41,206 nucleotides of DNA from Pseudoxanthomonas japonensis (lineage in GTDB: Bacteria > Pseudomonadota > Gammaproteobacteria > Xanthomonadales > Xanthomonadaceae), in assembly GCF_010093445.1 (NCBI RefSeq), contig NZ_PDWW01000035.1, positions 1 through 41,206 of the forward strand, written 5' to 3'. Position numbers and translations under genes: made by a program. Below the pieces are notes generated by a model. The model had not been told where the DNA came from. It worked only from the letters and a program-made list of their open reading frames with translations, and ran no database searches. This document shows, piece after piece, positions 32,180-41,184 of this stretch (position 1 is its first letter; the number at the start of each line of letters is the position of its first letter).

Positions 32180-33901
32180 TCAGCTCGCGACCGCCGCCTT
32201 CAACCAGCGCTCGATGCCGGCACGGTCGCGCGCCTGCAGCAGCTTGTCGGTGCGCGCCTGCAGGTCGCCGAAGTCGACATCACGGATGGCCTTGCGTACT
32301 TCCAGCAGCGTGGCCGGGTGCAGGCTGAACTCCCGCAGGCCCAGCGCCAGCAGGATCGGTGCGAGCGCGGCGTCGCCGGCGATCTCGCCGCATATCGCCA
32401 CGGGGATGTCGTGTTCGGCGCCGGTGCGGATCACGTGCCGCAGCAGCCGCAGCACACCCGGATGCAGCGGCGAATACAGTTCTCCCAGGGCATCGTTGTT
32501 GCGGTCGGCCGCCAGCAGGTACTGCACCAGGTCGTTGGTGCCGATGGAGACGAAGTCGACCACGTCGACGAAGCCGTGCAGGGCGATCGCTGCGGCAGGT
32601 ACTTCGATCATCGCGCCGAGTTCCAGCTGTACCGCGATCTCGTGGCCCTGCTTGCGCAACTGCAGGGCGGCGCGTTGCAGCCGGCGACGCACTTCCAGCA
32701 TCTCTTCGCGGCCGCTGACCATCGGCACCAGCACGCGCACCGGTCCGTAGTTCGACGCGCGCAGGATGGCGCGCAGCTGGGTGTCGAACACGCCGGGATG
32801 GGCCAGCGACAGGCGCACGCCGCGCACGCCGAGGGCGGGATTCTCTTCGTCGCCGACGACCAGGCCGGCACGGTCCGCCTTGTCGGCTCCCAGGTCGAGC
32901 GTGCGGATGGTCACCGGCCGTCCGCCCATGCCGAGCACGAGGTCGCGGTAGACCTGGAACTGCTGCTCCTCGCTGGGCAGCTCACGCTGCTGCAGGAACA
33001 GGAACTCGGTGCGGTACAGGCCGACGCCAGTGGCGCCGAGGGCGTGCGCGTTCGCCACGTCTTCCAGCGATTCCGCATTGGCCCACAGGGCGATGTCGAT
33101 GCCGTCACGGGTGCGGCTGGGCTTGGAGCGCAGGCGTCCGAGTTCGCGCGCTTCCCTGGCGGCCTCGCGCAGGCGCTCGCGGTAGCGACGCAGGTCGTCC
33201 GGGTCGGGATCGACCACCACTTCGCCGGTGGCGCCGTCCACCAGCAGCACGTCGCCGTCGTTGATCTTCTGCAGCGCCTGCGCGTTGCCTACCACCAGCG
33301 GCAGGTGCAGGCTGCGCGCGAGGATGGCGCTGTGCGACAGCGCGCTGCCGGCGGCAGTGACGACCGCGACCACACCGTGTTGCTGCAGTTCCGCCAGTTC
33401 CGATGGCGCCACGTTGTCGCTGACCAGGATCTCGCCGGCCACCGCGGGCGCGTCGGGCGCGCGCTGGTGCAGGTGCGCGTGGATGCGGCCGATCACATGG
33501 TCCAGGTCGTCCATGCGGCTCTTGAGGTAGGCGTCGTCCATGCCGTCGAAGACGGCGGCCAGCCGGTCGCGCTGCAGCCGGAGTGCGTAGTCGGCCGTGT
33601 AACGGCCGGTACGGATCAGCTCGTCCAGGCCCTGCAGCAGTTCGGGATCGTCCAGCAGCAGGGCATGCAGGTCGAGGAACTCGCCGACCTCCTTGGCCAG
33701 CGCGCCGTGCAGGCGCGCGCGCAGGCTGTGCATCTCGGCGCGGGTGGCCTCGACGGCCGCGTGCAGGCGGCCGACTTCGTCGTCGATCTGATCGGGGCGA
33801 ACGTGCTGCTCGGCGACCTCCAGCACATGCGGCAGGCGGACCCGGGCACGTCCCAGCGCACTGCCACGCGAAGCCCCATGGCCCGGCAGCAGCGCCCTCA
33901 T
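32180..33901 (-). CDS. ptsI: PTS Enzyme I
   Basis: Transfers phosphate from PEP to HPr in the cytoplasm. The 573-residue protein has the phosphorylated His190 in GSALSHSAILARSLHLPL, then YRTEFLFLQQRELPSEEQQF, the PEP-site RTLDLGADKAD, NPALGVRGVRLSL, MVSGREEM, GAMIEVPAAAI, VDFVSIGTNDLVQYLLAADR, and CGEIAGDAALAPILLALGLR. It starts one base after ptsH and is part of the hprK-rapZ-EIIA-ptsH-ptsI series. No sugar permease gene is present nearby, so the pathway here is regulatory. Confidence 0.97.
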   Translation of the reverse strand: MRALLPGHGASRGSALGRARVRLPHVLEVAEQHVRPDQIDDEVGRLHAAVEATRAEMHSLRARLHGALAKEVGEFLDLHALLLDDPELLQGLDELIRTGRYTADYALRLQRDRLAAVFDGMDDAYLKSRMDDLDHVIGRIHAHLHQRAPDAPAVAGEILVSDNVAPSELAELQQHGVVAVVTAAGSALSHSAILARSLHLPLVVGNAQALQKINDGDVLLVDGATGEVVVDPDPDDLRRYRERLREAAREARELGRLRSKPSRTRDGIDIALWANAESLEDVANAHALGATGVGLYRTEFLFLQQRELPSEEQQFQVYRDLVLGMGGRPVTIRTLDLGADKADRAGLVVGDEENPALGVRGVRLSLAHPGVFDTQLRAILRASNYGPVRVLVPMVSGREEMLEVRRRLQRAALQLRKQGHEIAVQLELGAMIEVPAAAIALHGFVDVVDFVSIGTNDLVQYLLAADRNNDALGELYSPLHPGVLRLLRHVIRTGAEHDIPVAICGEIAGDAALAPILLALGLREFSLHPATLLEVRKAIRDVDFGDLQARTDKLLQARDRAGIERWLKAAVAS

Positions 33902-33902
33902 G

Positions 33903-34172
33903 TCAGGACTCCTCGTCGAATCGTCGCTCGAACAGCGACACGATTTCCTGCATGGCGGCTGCCTCGTCCTCGCCGTCGATGCGGACGATGACGGGCGTCC
34001 CCTGGCCGGCGGCGAGCAGCATGACGCCCATGATGCTCTTGGCGTTCACCTCACGGCCCTTGGCCGCCAGCGTGGCATTGCAGCGGAAGCCGGACAGCGT
34101 CTGCACCAGCTTGGCGGTGGCGCGTGCGTGCAGCCCGAGGCGGTTGGAAATGATGAGTTCGCGTTCAAGCAT
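33903..34172 (-). CDS. ptsH: Phosphocarrier protein HPr
   Basis: An 89-residue phosphocarrier. His15, the EI phosphorylation site, is in NRLGLHARATA; Ser46, the HprK site, is in NAKSIMGV. Both are at their standard positions. Start MLERELIISN; it overlaps the EIIA stop by eight bases. The in-frame ATG at 34190 would add a poor six-residue extension. Having both Ser46 and hprK in the same cluster shows that HPr is under dual phosphorylation control. Confidence 0.96.
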   Translation of the reverse strand: MLERELIISNRLGLHARATAKLVQTLSGFRCNATLAAKGREVNAKSIMGVMLLAAGQGTPVIVRIDGEDEAAAMQEIVSLFERRFDEES

Positions 34173-34557
34173 CGTCGTGAATGACTCCATTGCGTGCGCC
34201 GGCCGCCGCAGTGGCAGGCAGGTCGTCCAGTCCCTGTTCCGGATAATTCATCACCCTCAGCAGCATGGGCAGACTGAGCGCCGACACGCGGCGCACCGGT
34301 GTGCCCAGGCGGGCCAGCTTGCCGGCCAGGTTGCTGGGGCTGGCGCCGTACAGGTCGGTCAGCACCAGCACGCCATCGCCACCGTCCACGCGCCGTAACG
34401 CGGCCGATGCCTGCGGGAGCAGGACATCGAGGTCGGCGTCGAACGGCACCTCGAAGGCTTCCGCCTTCAGGGGCAGCTGTCGCAGCAGCGACGTGGCGAC
34501 CGCCAGGATCGCCGCGCCCACGCCAGGATGAGTCACAAGAAGAATGCCACAGGCCAT
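34165..34557 (-). CDS. PTS EIIA component, mannose family, stand-alone
   Basis: A 130-residue IIA domain of the mannose/fructose/sorbose family. The phosphorylated His10 is in ILLVTHPGVGAAI, followed by a Rossmann-like fold with VLVLTDLYGASPSNLAGKLA. It has no attached IIB, IIC or IID, so it is probably a signalling phosphoacceptor rather than part of a sugar importer (inference). It lies 171 bases after rapZ and overlaps ptsH. Confidence 0.93.
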   Translation of the reverse strand: MACGILLVTHPGVGAAILAVATSLLRQLPLKAEAFEVPFDADLDVLLPQASAALRRVDGGDGVLVLTDLYGASPSNLAGKLARLGTPVRRVSALSLPMLLRVMNYPEQGLDDLPATAAAGARNGVIHDDA

Positions 34558-34649
34558 GCCGGAACGTTAACAGACGGGCATGACGGGCTGGAAGCGGCGC
34601 CGATGGAACGGTCAGGGTGACATGATGCGTCGCCACCGCGTCCCCGTAC

Positions 34650-34720
34650 CGGAGCTCGCTTCGCTGCTCTGACGCCCGAGTATGGAGCGGGTGTCAGCCG
34701 AGCAAGCTCGGCTCTACGGA
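34650..34720. repeat. GAGC/GCTC palindromic repeat pair between EIIA and rapZ
   Basis: The strongest part is AGCCGAGC (34696-34703) and GCTCGGCT (34706-34713) with a two-base centre; read on the minus strand it gives GTAGAGCCGAGCTTGCTCGG, the SMAG-like REP core. A second, weaker inverted partner (GGAGCTCGCTTCGCTGCTC) lies at about 34650-34670. It is just beyond the rapZ stop and may mark its 3' end. Confidence 0.65.
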
Positions 34721-34728
34721 AGCGGGGG

Positions 34729-35646
34729 TCAATCCAGCTCGCGATGGAAGGTCGCGACCTCTTCCCAGCCCTGTTCGCGGGCATGCCGGGCCAGGGTTTC
34801 CGCCAGGTACACGGAGCGGTGCTTGCCGCCGGTGCAGCCGAAGGCGATGGTCACGTAGCTGCGGGTCTCGCCGCGCAGGCGGGGCAGCCAGGTATCGAGG
34901 AAACCGCTGACTTGGCCCACGTACTCGGCCACGTCCGGCTGCGCGTCGAGGAACGCACGCACCTTCGGGTCGCGGCCGGCGTACGGGCGCAGTTCCGGGT
35001 TCCAGTGCGGGTTGGGCAGCACACGCGCGTCGAACACGAAGTCCGCGTCCGCGGGCACGCCGCGCTTGTAGGCGAAGGACTCGAACAACAGCGACAGCTG
35101 CGTGCCCTTGTTGAGCGCGAACTCGGCGATGATCCGGCGGCGCAGCTGGTGCACGTTGAGCTGGCTGGTGTCGATGACGATATCCGCCTCGTCCCGCAGC
35201 GGTTGGACGATATCGCGTTCCTGGCGGATCGCCTCCTGCAGCGACAGGCCGCCGTGGCCCAGCGGGTGGCGGCGACGGGTGTCGGAGTAACGGCGCAGCA
35301 GCACGTCGTCGCCCGCGTCGAAAAAGACCAAGCGACCTTCCAGCCCCAGTTGCGCCAGCGCGGCGCGCCACTGGGCGAGCTTCGACAGGTCGCTGTGGCG
35401 GCTGCGGACGTCGATGCCCACCGCGATCTTGGGCGGCAGTTCGTCCTCGCGGACCAGGCTGCGCACGAACGACGGCAGCAGGTCCACGGGCAGGTTGTCG
35501 ACGCAGTAGTAGTCCAAGTCTTCGAACGTCTTCAACGCCACCGACTTGCCCGAACCGGACAGGCCGCTGACGATCACCACCGTGGGCGTCATGCCCGGGG
35601 CGTTCTCTTCGTGCGCGCGAGCGGAGTCGTCGCCGGCCTGGCTCAT
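34729..35646 (-). CDS. rapZ: RNase adapter RapZ
   Basis: Nucleotide-binding protein that in E. coli delivers the sRNA GlmZ to RNase E. The 305-residue protein has Walker A GLSGSGKS at 28-35, [47 protein letters not shown], and the C-terminal [16 protein letters not shown]. Its ATG overlaps the hprK stop (ATGA); the ATG at residue 19 is an alternative start closer to typical length. Whether a GlmZ-like target exists in this organism is not known. Confidence 0.95.
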   Translation of the reverse strand: MSQAGDDSARAHEENAPGMTPTVVIVSGLSGSGKSVALKTFEDLDYYCVDNLPVDLLPSFVRSLVREDELPPKIAVGIDVRSRHSDLSKLAQWRAALAQLGLEGRLVFFDAGDDVLLRRYSDTRRRHPLGHGGLSLQEAIRQERDIVQPLRDEADIVIDTSQLNVHQLRRRIIAEFALNKGTQLSLLFESFAYKRGVPADADFVFDARVLPNPHWNPELRPYAGRDPKVRAFLDAQPDVAEYVGQVSGFLDTWLPRLRGETRSYVTIAFGCTGGKHRSVYLAETLARHAREQGWEEVATFHRELD

Positions 35647-36593
35647 GGCGTGCTGCGCTCGAGCAGGTTGCTGTGGCGGGCGATGAACATCGCCGCCGGA
35701 TCGATGCCCTTGGTGCGCAGGATGTGCAGGCGCGTGGCGGCTTCGGTCAGCACGGCCAGGTTGCGGCCGGGCATCACGGGCAGGGTGATCAGGGGAACGT
35801 CCAGGTCGAGCACGTGGCGCGTGCCGGAATCGCCGGTCAGCCGTTCGTAGCCATGCGGGTTCGGCTCGGTCATCGGGCGGGTGAGGTGCACGATCAGGCG
35901 CAGGTACTTGTTCTTCTTCACGGCCGTGTCGCCGAACATCTCGCGCACGTTGAGCACGCCCAGTCCACGCACTTCCAGCAGGTCCTGCAGCAGCTCGGGG
36001 CAGGTGCCGTCGAGCACGTCCGGCGCGATCTGGGTGAACTCCGGTGCGTCGTCGGCGACCAGGCGATGGCCGCGGCTCAGCAGTTCCAGCGCCAGTTCGC
36101 TCTTGCCGGACCCGGCCTCGCCGGTGATCAGCACGCCGATGGAGTAGATCTCCATGAAGACACCGTGCAGCGTGACCCGCGGCGCCAGCGTGCGCGCCAG
36201 GTGGTAGGAAATATGGTTGAGCAGTTCGTGGCCGCGCTTGGGCGATCCCCACAACGGCGTATCGTTCTCGTTGGCCGCTTCGCGCAGGTCCTCGGGGCAG
36301 GACTGGCTCTTGCTGATCACCAGCGCCAGCGGCTTGGCCTGCACGATCTTCTCGATCGTTTCCCAGCGCTGGCGGGAGTCGAGCGAATCCAGCCAGGTCA
36401 GTTCCTCCGTACCGAGGATCTGCACCTTGTTGGGGTAGACCGCGTTGAGGTAGCCGGCCAGCGACGGGCGCCGGGACACGGTGTCGCCGGACTCCAGCAC
36501 GCGCTTCTCGCCCTTCTGCCCGGCCAGCCAGCGCAGGGCCAGCTTGTCCTTCTGCTGATCGAACAGTTCACGGGCGGTGATGCTGGTATTCAT
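35643..36593 (-). CDS. hprK: HPr kinase/phosphorylase
   Basis: Phosphorylates or dephosphorylates HPr at Ser46. The 316-residue protein has Walker A GEAGSGKS at 158-165, the HprK-specific signature [17 protein letters not shown] (about 206-222), and the conserved LVADDAPEF region. Start [11 protein letters not shown]; the ATG at 36596 is one codon upstream. It is the first gene after a 217-base spacer downstream of hpf, in which the usual ptsN is absent and a structured leader is found. Confidence 0.97.
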   Translation of the reverse strand: MNTSITARELFDQQKDKLALRWLAGQKGEKRVLESGDTVSRRPSLAGYLNAVYPNKVQILGTEELTWLDSLDSRQRWETIEKIVQAKPLALVISKSQSCPEDLREAANENDTPLWGSPKRGHELLNHISYHLARTLAPRVTLHGVFMEIYSIGVLITGEAGSGKSELALELLSRGHRLVADDAPEFTQIAPDVLDGTCPELLQDLLEVRGLGVLNVREMFGDTAVKKNKYLRLIVHLTRPMTEPNPHGYERLTGDSGTRHVLDLDVPLITLPVMPGRNLAVLTEAATRLHILRTKGIDPAAMFIARHSNLLERSTP

Positions 36594-36640
36594 CATGCGA
36601 AGGCAGCCGGCGGGAAGGGAGTGCTTCTCCGGACAGTGCG

Positions 36641-36671
36641 CGGATCGACGACACGGTGTCGGCACGATCCG
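36641..36671 (-). promoter_or_regulatory. Nested palindrome in the hprK leader
   Basis: CGGATCG (36641-36647) pairs with CGATCCG (36665-36671), and inside it CGACAC (36649-36654) pairs with GTGTCG (36656-36661). As RNA it folds into one stem with a short internal loop, about 48 bases before the hprK ATG; as DNA the inner part is a candidate operator. TCCGGA flanks it on both sides (36628-36633 and 36672-36677). Confidence 0.5.
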
Positions 36672-36770
36672 TCCGGAGCGCAGTGAGGGCCAGTGTAATG
36701 TCCCTTCCGGGAGCGTGCGACCACCGATGCGCGGCGAGGACGCCGGGCGCGGGAATAGTCGTGCGTGCGA

Positions 36771-36797
36771 GGGCCGCTCCGCGGCGCGAAGCGGCCC
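36771..36797 (-). terminator. GC-rich hairpin after hpf
   Basis: GGGCCGCT (36771-36778) and AGCGGCCC (36790-36797) form a perfect 8-bp stem with an 11-base loop, 13 bases after the hpf stop. There is no T run, so termination strength is uncertain. Confidence 0.4.
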
Positions 36798-36810
36798 GTG
36801 GGGCGATGCG

Positions 36811-37131
36811 TCAGCCGATCAGTTCGCCACGCATGCTGTGGCGCTGGACGTCGGTGCGCTTTTCCTTGTGCTTGACCAGCAGGCGGTCGAGCTTGTCGGC
36901 CAGGATGTCGATGGCCGCATACATCGTCTGCGCGCCGGCATCGGCATGCAGGGTGCGCCCGGACACGTTGACCGTGGCCTCGGCGAGATAATCGGGCTTG
37001 CGGGTTCCCAGTTGCGTACGGACTTCGCAGGGTTGCTCGAAGTGGCGCTCCAACCGCTTCAGTTTGGTTTCAACGTATTCGCGCAAGGCGGGAGTGACTT
37101 CGATTTCATGGCCGTAAGTCTCGATACGCAT
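36811..37131 (-). CDS. hpf: Ribosome hibernation promoting factor (short HPF)
   Basis: A 106-residue ribosome-binding protein that stops translation and helps ribosome dimerisation in starved cells. Features: [51 protein letters not shown], and [19 protein letters not shown]. It is the short type, without the long C-terminal dimerisation domain. GGAGG lies six bases before the ATG. In proteobacteria it normally follows rpoN, as here. Confidence 0.96.
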   Translation of the reverse strand: MRIETYGHEIEVTPALREYVETKLKRLERHFEQPCEVRTQLGTRKPDYLAEATVNVSGRTLHADAGAQTMYAAIDILADKLDRLLVKHKEKRTDVQRHSMRGELIG

Positions 37132-37277
37132 GTGTGCCTCCTTCTGGTCGGTAGAACCGCGCGCGTGGCGCGGAGAGCGTGTCATGTGACAACGCGGCAG
37201 GGGTCTGGGTTCCGGTCATCTCCTGTGTCGGCGGCAAGGGAAGGGCGAGGCCTTCGAGGACAAGATGGACCCGTCCG

Positions 37278-37299
37278 CGACAACTATCAACTGTTGTCG
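37278..37299. repeat. Inverted repeat in the rpoN-hpf spacer
   Basis: CGACAAC (37278-37284) and GTTGTCG (37293-37299) are perfect arms around an 8-base centre, in the 258-base spacer upstream of hpf. Another smaller palindrome, TGTCATGTGACA (about 37182-37193), lies nearer hpf. Either may be part of the hpf promoter; no clear sigma-54 (GG/GC) box was seen. Confidence 0.35.
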
Positions 37300-37389
37300 A
37301 GCAGAATTTTGCGTAGGACGATGCGGTGTTAGAAAAGCGTTTCGCGGGCGCGGAACGGAGTCACGGAACCGGTGCGACGCGGGGAGCGT

Positions 37390-38826
37390 TCAGCCGATGC
37401 GCACGCGTTCGTGGGACGACAGGATATGGAGGGCTTCGCGATATTTCGCGACGGTGCGGCGTGCCACCGGGATGCCGGACGCCTTGAGCAGGTCCGCGAG
37501 CTTGGCATCCGACAACGGCTTGCGTGGATTCTCGCCGTCGACCAGCCGACGGATCATGGCCTGGATCGCCGTGCTGGAGGCTTCGCCACCGCCCTCGGTG
37601 TCGATGCCGGACGCGAAGAAGGCGCGCATCGGCAGGGTGCCGCGCGGCGTGCGCACGTACTTGCGGGCGATGGCGCGCGACACGGTCGATTCGTGCAGGC
37701 CCACTTCCTCGGCGACGTCGCGCAGCGTCAGCGGACGCAGCGCCTGCTCGCCGAATTCCAGGAAGCCGGCCTGCTGGTGCAGCAGGCAGCGCATGACCTT
37801 CAGCAGCGTGTCGCCGCGGGCCTCGACGCTCTTGAGCAGCCAGCGCGCTTCCTGCAGTTGCGCCTTGAGATAGCCGGCGTCGCTGTCGCCGCATTGCCGG
37901 ATCATCTGCTCGTACCCGCGGTGGATGGTGATGCGGGGCAAGGTGTTGCCGGACAGTGCGGCGCGCCAGACGCCGCGTTGGCGCCAGACCACGCAGTCCG
38001 GCACCACGTAGGTGTCGTGCGAAAGATCGCCCACCTGCGCGCCGGGCTTGGGATCGAGCGTGCGCAGCAATTGCACGGCTTCCTCCACCTCGGCGACGGG
38101 ACGTCTCAGTTCCTGCGCGATGCCGGCCACGCCGCTGCGCGGCAGGCGCTCCAGTGCCGTATCGGCGATCTGCAGGGCCAGCGCCTTGCCGGGCGTGTCG
38201 TCGGCCAGCACCGCCAGTTGCAGGTGCAGGCATTCGCCGAGCGTGCGCGCGGCGACGCCAACGGGATCGAATCGCTGCACCTGGTGCAACACGACCAGCA
38301 CTTCGTCCTCGCGCGCTTCGATGTCCGGACGCAGCGCCTGCACGATGCCGGACAGCGGCTCGCGCAGGTAGCCGTCTTCTTCCAGTGCGTCGATCAGGGT
38401 GGCGCCGATGCGGCGGTCGCGCTCGGACAGATGCGAGAGATGCAGCTGCCACAGCAGGTGGCCATGCAGCGTATCGGCTTCCGCCACGCGCTCGGCGGGA
38501 CTGCCGCCGTCATCGTCGTCGAAGGAACCGCCGCTGCCGGACGTCGTCCAGGGCCCTTCGTCCGGTGACCAGTCGTCGCGGTCGTCGGCAGCCTCGCGCG
38601 CGACTTCCTGCGCCGGTTCGGCGGGGGGCTGGTCGTCGTCGCTGCCGCGGACCGGCACCGGTTCGTCTTCGGGCTCGCTCCAGTCGAGCAGCGGATTGGT
38701 CTCGACCGCTTCGGTCAGTTCGATCTCGAGTTCGGCCGTGGACATCTGCAGCAGCCGGATGGCCTGACGCAACTGCGGCGTCATGACCAGCTGTTGTCCC
38801 AGCGATGTCTGCAGGCGTGGCTTCAT
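37390..38826 (-). CDS. rpoN: RNA polymerase sigma-54 factor
   Basis: Directs RNA polymerase to -24/-12 promoters that need an enhancer-binding activator. The 478-residue protein has the Gln/Leu-rich activator region I (MKPRLQTSLGQQLVMTPQLRQAI), an acidic linker (SEPEDEPVPV and DDRDDWSPDEG), the core-binding domain, an HTH (LTLRDVAEEVGLHESTVSRAI), and the RpoN box ARRTVAKYRE at about 455-464. Start set at MKPRLQ, well known for the family. It follows lptB by 46 bases. Confidence 0.97.
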   Translation of the reverse strand: MKPRLQTSLGQQLVMTPQLRQAIRLLQMSTAELEIELTEAVETNPLLDWSEPEDEPVPVRGSDDDQPPAEPAQEVAREAADDRDDWSPDEGPWTTSGSGGSFDDDDGGSPAERVAEADTLHGHLLWQLHLSHLSERDRRIGATLIDALEEDGYLREPLSGIVQALRPDIEAREDEVLVVLHQVQRFDPVGVAARTLGECLHLQLAVLADDTPGKALALQIADTALERLPRSGVAGIAQELRRPVAEVEEAVQLLRTLDPKPGAQVGDLSHDTYVVPDCVVWRQRGVWRAALSGNTLPRITIHRGYEQMIRQCGDSDAGYLKAQLQEARWLLKSVEARGDTLLKVMRCLLHQQAGFLEFGEQALRPLTLRDVAEEVGLHESTVSRAIARKYVRTPRGTLPMRAFFASGIDTEGGGEASSTAIQAMIRRLVDGENPRKPLSDAKLADLLKASGIPVARRTVAKYREALHILSSHERVRIG

Positions 38827-38872
38827 TCCCGACCTTGGAAACCCATGTGGCGGCCAAGAGCCGCCGACGGGA

Positions 38873-39592
38873 TCACAGGCGGAAGGTTTCGCCCAGATAG
38901 ACCCGGCGTACGTCCGGATTGGCCAGCAACGCGTCCGGGGCCCCCTGCGCCAGAACGCTACCGGCATTGAGGATATACGCCCGGTCGCAGATTCCCAAGG
39001 TTTCGCGCACGTTGTGGTCGGTGATCAGCACGCCGATGCCGCGATCCTTGAGGTGCTTCACGATGCGCTGGATCTCGCCCACGGAGATCGGGTCGACGCC
39101 GGCGAAGGGTTCGTCCAGCAGCATCAGGCGCGGACGGGCGGCGAGGGCGCGCGCGATCTCCACGCGCCGGCGCTCGCCACCGGAGAGGCTGGCGCCGAGC
39201 TGGTCGGCCACGTGGGTGACCTGCAATTCGTCCAGCAGCGACACCAGTTCGCGCTCGATGCCGGCGCTGTCCAAGTCGTCGCGCAGTTCCAGCACCAGGC
39301 GGATGTTGTCGGCCACGCTGAGCTTGCGGAACACCGAGGGTTCCTGCGGCAGGTAGCCCACGCCGAGCTTGGCGCGCTGGTACATCGGCTCGGCGGTGAT
39401 GTCCTGGCCGTCCAGTTCGATGCTGCCGGCGTCGGCGGCCACCAGGCCGACGATCATGTAGAAGCAGGTGGTCTTGCCGGCGCCGTTGGGTCCCAGCAGG
39501 CCGACCACTTCGCCCGGCTGCAGGGTCAGGCCGAAGTCGGCGACGACTTCGCGCTGCTTGTAGCGCTTGCGCAGTCCCTTCGCGGTCAGCAT
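38873..39592 (-). CDS. lptB: LPS export ATPase LptB
   Basis: ABC ATPase that powers LPS extraction by LptB2FG. The 239-residue protein has Walker [10 protein letters not shown] at 34-42, Q-loop [17 protein letters not shown] signature [15 protein letters not shown], Walker [14 protein letters not shown] and the switch His in [16 protein letters not shown] overlaps the lptA stop by one base (TGATG). It belongs to kdsC-lptC-lptA-lptB. Confidence 0.98.
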   Translation of the reverse strand: MLTAKGLRKRYKQREVVADFGLTLQPGEVVGLLGPNGAGKTTCFYMIVGLVAADAGSIELDGQDITAEPMYQRAKLGVGYLPQEPSVFRKLSVADNIRLVLELRDDLDSAGIERELVSLLDELQVTHVADQLGASLSGGERRRVEIARALAARPRLMLLDEPFAGVDPISVGEIQRIVKHLKDRGIGVLITDHNVRETLGICDRAYILNAGSVLAQGAPDALLANPDVRRVYLGETFRL

Positions 39593-40101
39593 CAGTTCTT
39601 GCCCTGCGCGGGTTGCGCCGACTTGGGCTGGATGACGGTGCGCACGCGGGTACCGTCGCCGCCGCTCTGCATGTTGCCGGTCTTGGTGTTATAGACCATG
39701 CGCTGGCCGCTGTTGGAGCCGCGGTCGGACTTGACCGTGTAGTTGCCGATGAAGGTGATGGTCTCGGTCTTCATGTCGTACTCCACGCGGTCGGCCTGCG
39801 CATCCATCCAGGTGCCGTCGTCCATCTGCTGCTTCATCTTCACCTGCTTGCCGGTGAAGACCGAGCGCGAGACCTCGCCGTCGGCCATGTAGATCTCCGC
39901 TGCGGACGACTTGATCTCCAGCGTGCCCTGGGTCACCACCACGCCGCCGCCCAGCACGGTCTTGCCGCTGCCTTCCATGTTGCCGCTCTGGCTGCCGGAA
40001 TCGATGGTCATGGCCTGGTTGCGGTCGCTGGCCTTGGCCATGGCGTCGGCGACGGGCAGCACGAGCAGCAGCGCAGCGCTAGCGAGCAGAACGCGGTTCA
40101 T
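39592..40101 (-). CDS. lptA: LPS transport periplasmic protein LptA
   Basis: Forms the periplasmic bridge for LPS. The 169-residue protein has a signal peptide ([22 protein letters not shown]) and the LptA/OstA beta-jellyroll: [59 protein letters not shown]. Its first 23 bases overlap the end of lptC. C-terminal tail [12 protein letters not shown] looks flexible. Confidence 0.96.
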   Translation of the reverse strand: MNRVLLASAALLLVLPVADAMAKASDRNQAMTIDSGSQSGNMEGSGKTVLGGGVVVTQGTLEIKSSAAEIYMADGEVSRSVFTGKQVKMKQQMDDGTWMDAQADRVEYDMKTETITFIGNYTVKSDRGSNSGQRMVYNTKTGNMQSGGDGTRVRTVIQPKSAQPAQGKN

Positions 40102-40642
40102 AGATCGATCTCACCTGGGATTTGAATGTGTATTCCTTGGTCTTGAGGTTGGTCTCAAAACCGCGCCCGGTCAGTCTAGAGCCGGGCTGGGTCACCGTCA
40201 CCTCGTCGTCGGTCTGGGCGAGGTCGCGGCCGGGGAATACGTTGAGCGTCTCGGAGCGGAATTCCGCCTTGCGCGCGCTGCCGGCCGGGGAGATGCCGTG
40301 CACGTCGCCCTTCAGGCGCAGTTCCTCGCCCTTGGCGCTGAGCCAGCCGGTCTTCGCGCGCAACTCCCACGAACGGCCTTCCTCTTCCGGCAGCAGGAAC
40401 AGCGGCGTGGTGATGGTGTAGGTCTCGTCCTGGGGATTGCGCGCCATCTCGGGAGCGCGCACGGCGACGGCCTCCTGGCCTTCCCCGTTCAACGCGATCA
40501 TCTCGAAATCGTGCATCACATAGTCCGACCGGTCGGCGAGCACCTGGTTGGGCTCGGGGACGTCGCGGTTCTTCCACGCGGACCAGCCGCTGACGATGGC
40601 CGCGAGCAGCAGCACCAGCCCGAGCGTTGCACGCCAGCTCAT
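40079..40642 (-). CDS. lptC: LPS export protein LptC
   Basis: Bitopic inner-membrane protein that hands LPS from LptB2FG to LptA. The 187-residue protein has one N-terminal helix (LGLVLLLAAIVSGWSAW) and a periplasmic domain with YVMHDFEMIALNGEG, KTGWLSAKGEELRLKGDVHG, SETLNVFPGRDLAQTDDEVT and GRGFETNLKTKEYTF. The ATG overlaps the kdsC stop (ATGA). Confidence 0.95.
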   Translation of the reverse strand: MSWRATLGLVLLLAAIVSGWSAWKNRDVPEPNQVLADRSDYVMHDFEMIALNGEGQEAVAVRAPEMARNPQDETYTITTPLFLLPEEEGRSWELRAKTGWLSAKGEELRLKGDVHGISPAGSARKAEFRSETLNVFPGRDLAQTDDEVTVTQPGSRLTGRGFETNLKTKEYTFKSQVRSIYEPRSAR

Positions 40643-41184
40643 GCGGTACCGCCTTCGAAGATCGGCGCATGGCCCTGCGAGCCGAGCAACAGGTCGCAGG
40701 CTTCGCGCGCGGCGCCCTGGCCGCCCGCGCGGCGCGTACGCCAGTGCGCATGCTGCGCGGTCCACGGGTGCGCGTCGGCCGGCGCGATCGCCAGGCCAAC
40801 AGCGAGAAAGGGCGGCACGTCCGGCAGATCGTCGCCCATGAAGGCGACTTCGTCCTGCCCGATGCCCAGGCCGGCCGCGAGTTCCTGCACCTTGGCCAGC
40901 TTGTCCTTGACGCCGGTAAAGACCTGCACGCCCAGTTCCCGACCTCGTGCCACGGCGACGGTGCCGCCACGTGCGGTGACGAAGGCGACCTCGATGCCGG
41001 CGCGCTTCAGCAGCACCAGGCCCTGGCCGTCCTGCACATGGAACGCCTTCTGCTCGCGACCCTCGCTGTCGAGGAACAGGCGACCGTCGGTGAGCGTCCC
41101 GTCCACGTCGAAGCACGCCAGACGGATGCGTGCGGCACGGGCCAGCACGTCGTCGGTCAGGTCATGGAGATGGCGAAGGGGCAT
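40639..41184 (-). CDS. kdsC: KDO-8-phosphate phosphatase
   Basis: HAD-type phosphatase that makes free KDO for LPS. The 181-residue protein has the nucleophile motif CFDVDGTLTDG (Asp26 and Asp28), FVTARGG (motif II), GVKDKLAKVQELA with the motif III Lys, and FMGDDLPDVPPF (motif IV). In relatives kdsD lies just before it; the 22 bases left in this window are too few to show it. Confidence 0.97.
   Translation of the reverse strand: MPLRHLHDLTDDVLARAARIRLACFDVDGTLTDGRLFLDSEGREQKAFHVQDGQGLVLLKRAGIEVAFVTARGGTVAVARGRELGVQVFTGVKDKLAKVQELAAGLGIGQDEVAFMGDDLPDVPPFLAVGLAIAPADAHPWTAQHAHWRTRRAGGQGAAREACDLLLGSQGHAPIFEGGTA

Noticed and set aside
29797..33991. Two long plus-strand frames opposite mgtE and ptsI
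   Set aside because: Composition is typical of antisense frames and both known genes are complete on the minus strand.
36594..36810. Hidden short ptsN between hpf and hprK
   Set aside because: The gap is 217 bases, too short for an EIIA-Ntr gene of about 450 bases, and no frame shows its motifs.
37132..37389. Sigma-54 promoter for hpf or autoregulation of rpoN
   Set aside because: I could not find a GG-N10-GC type site with proper spacing in the spacer.
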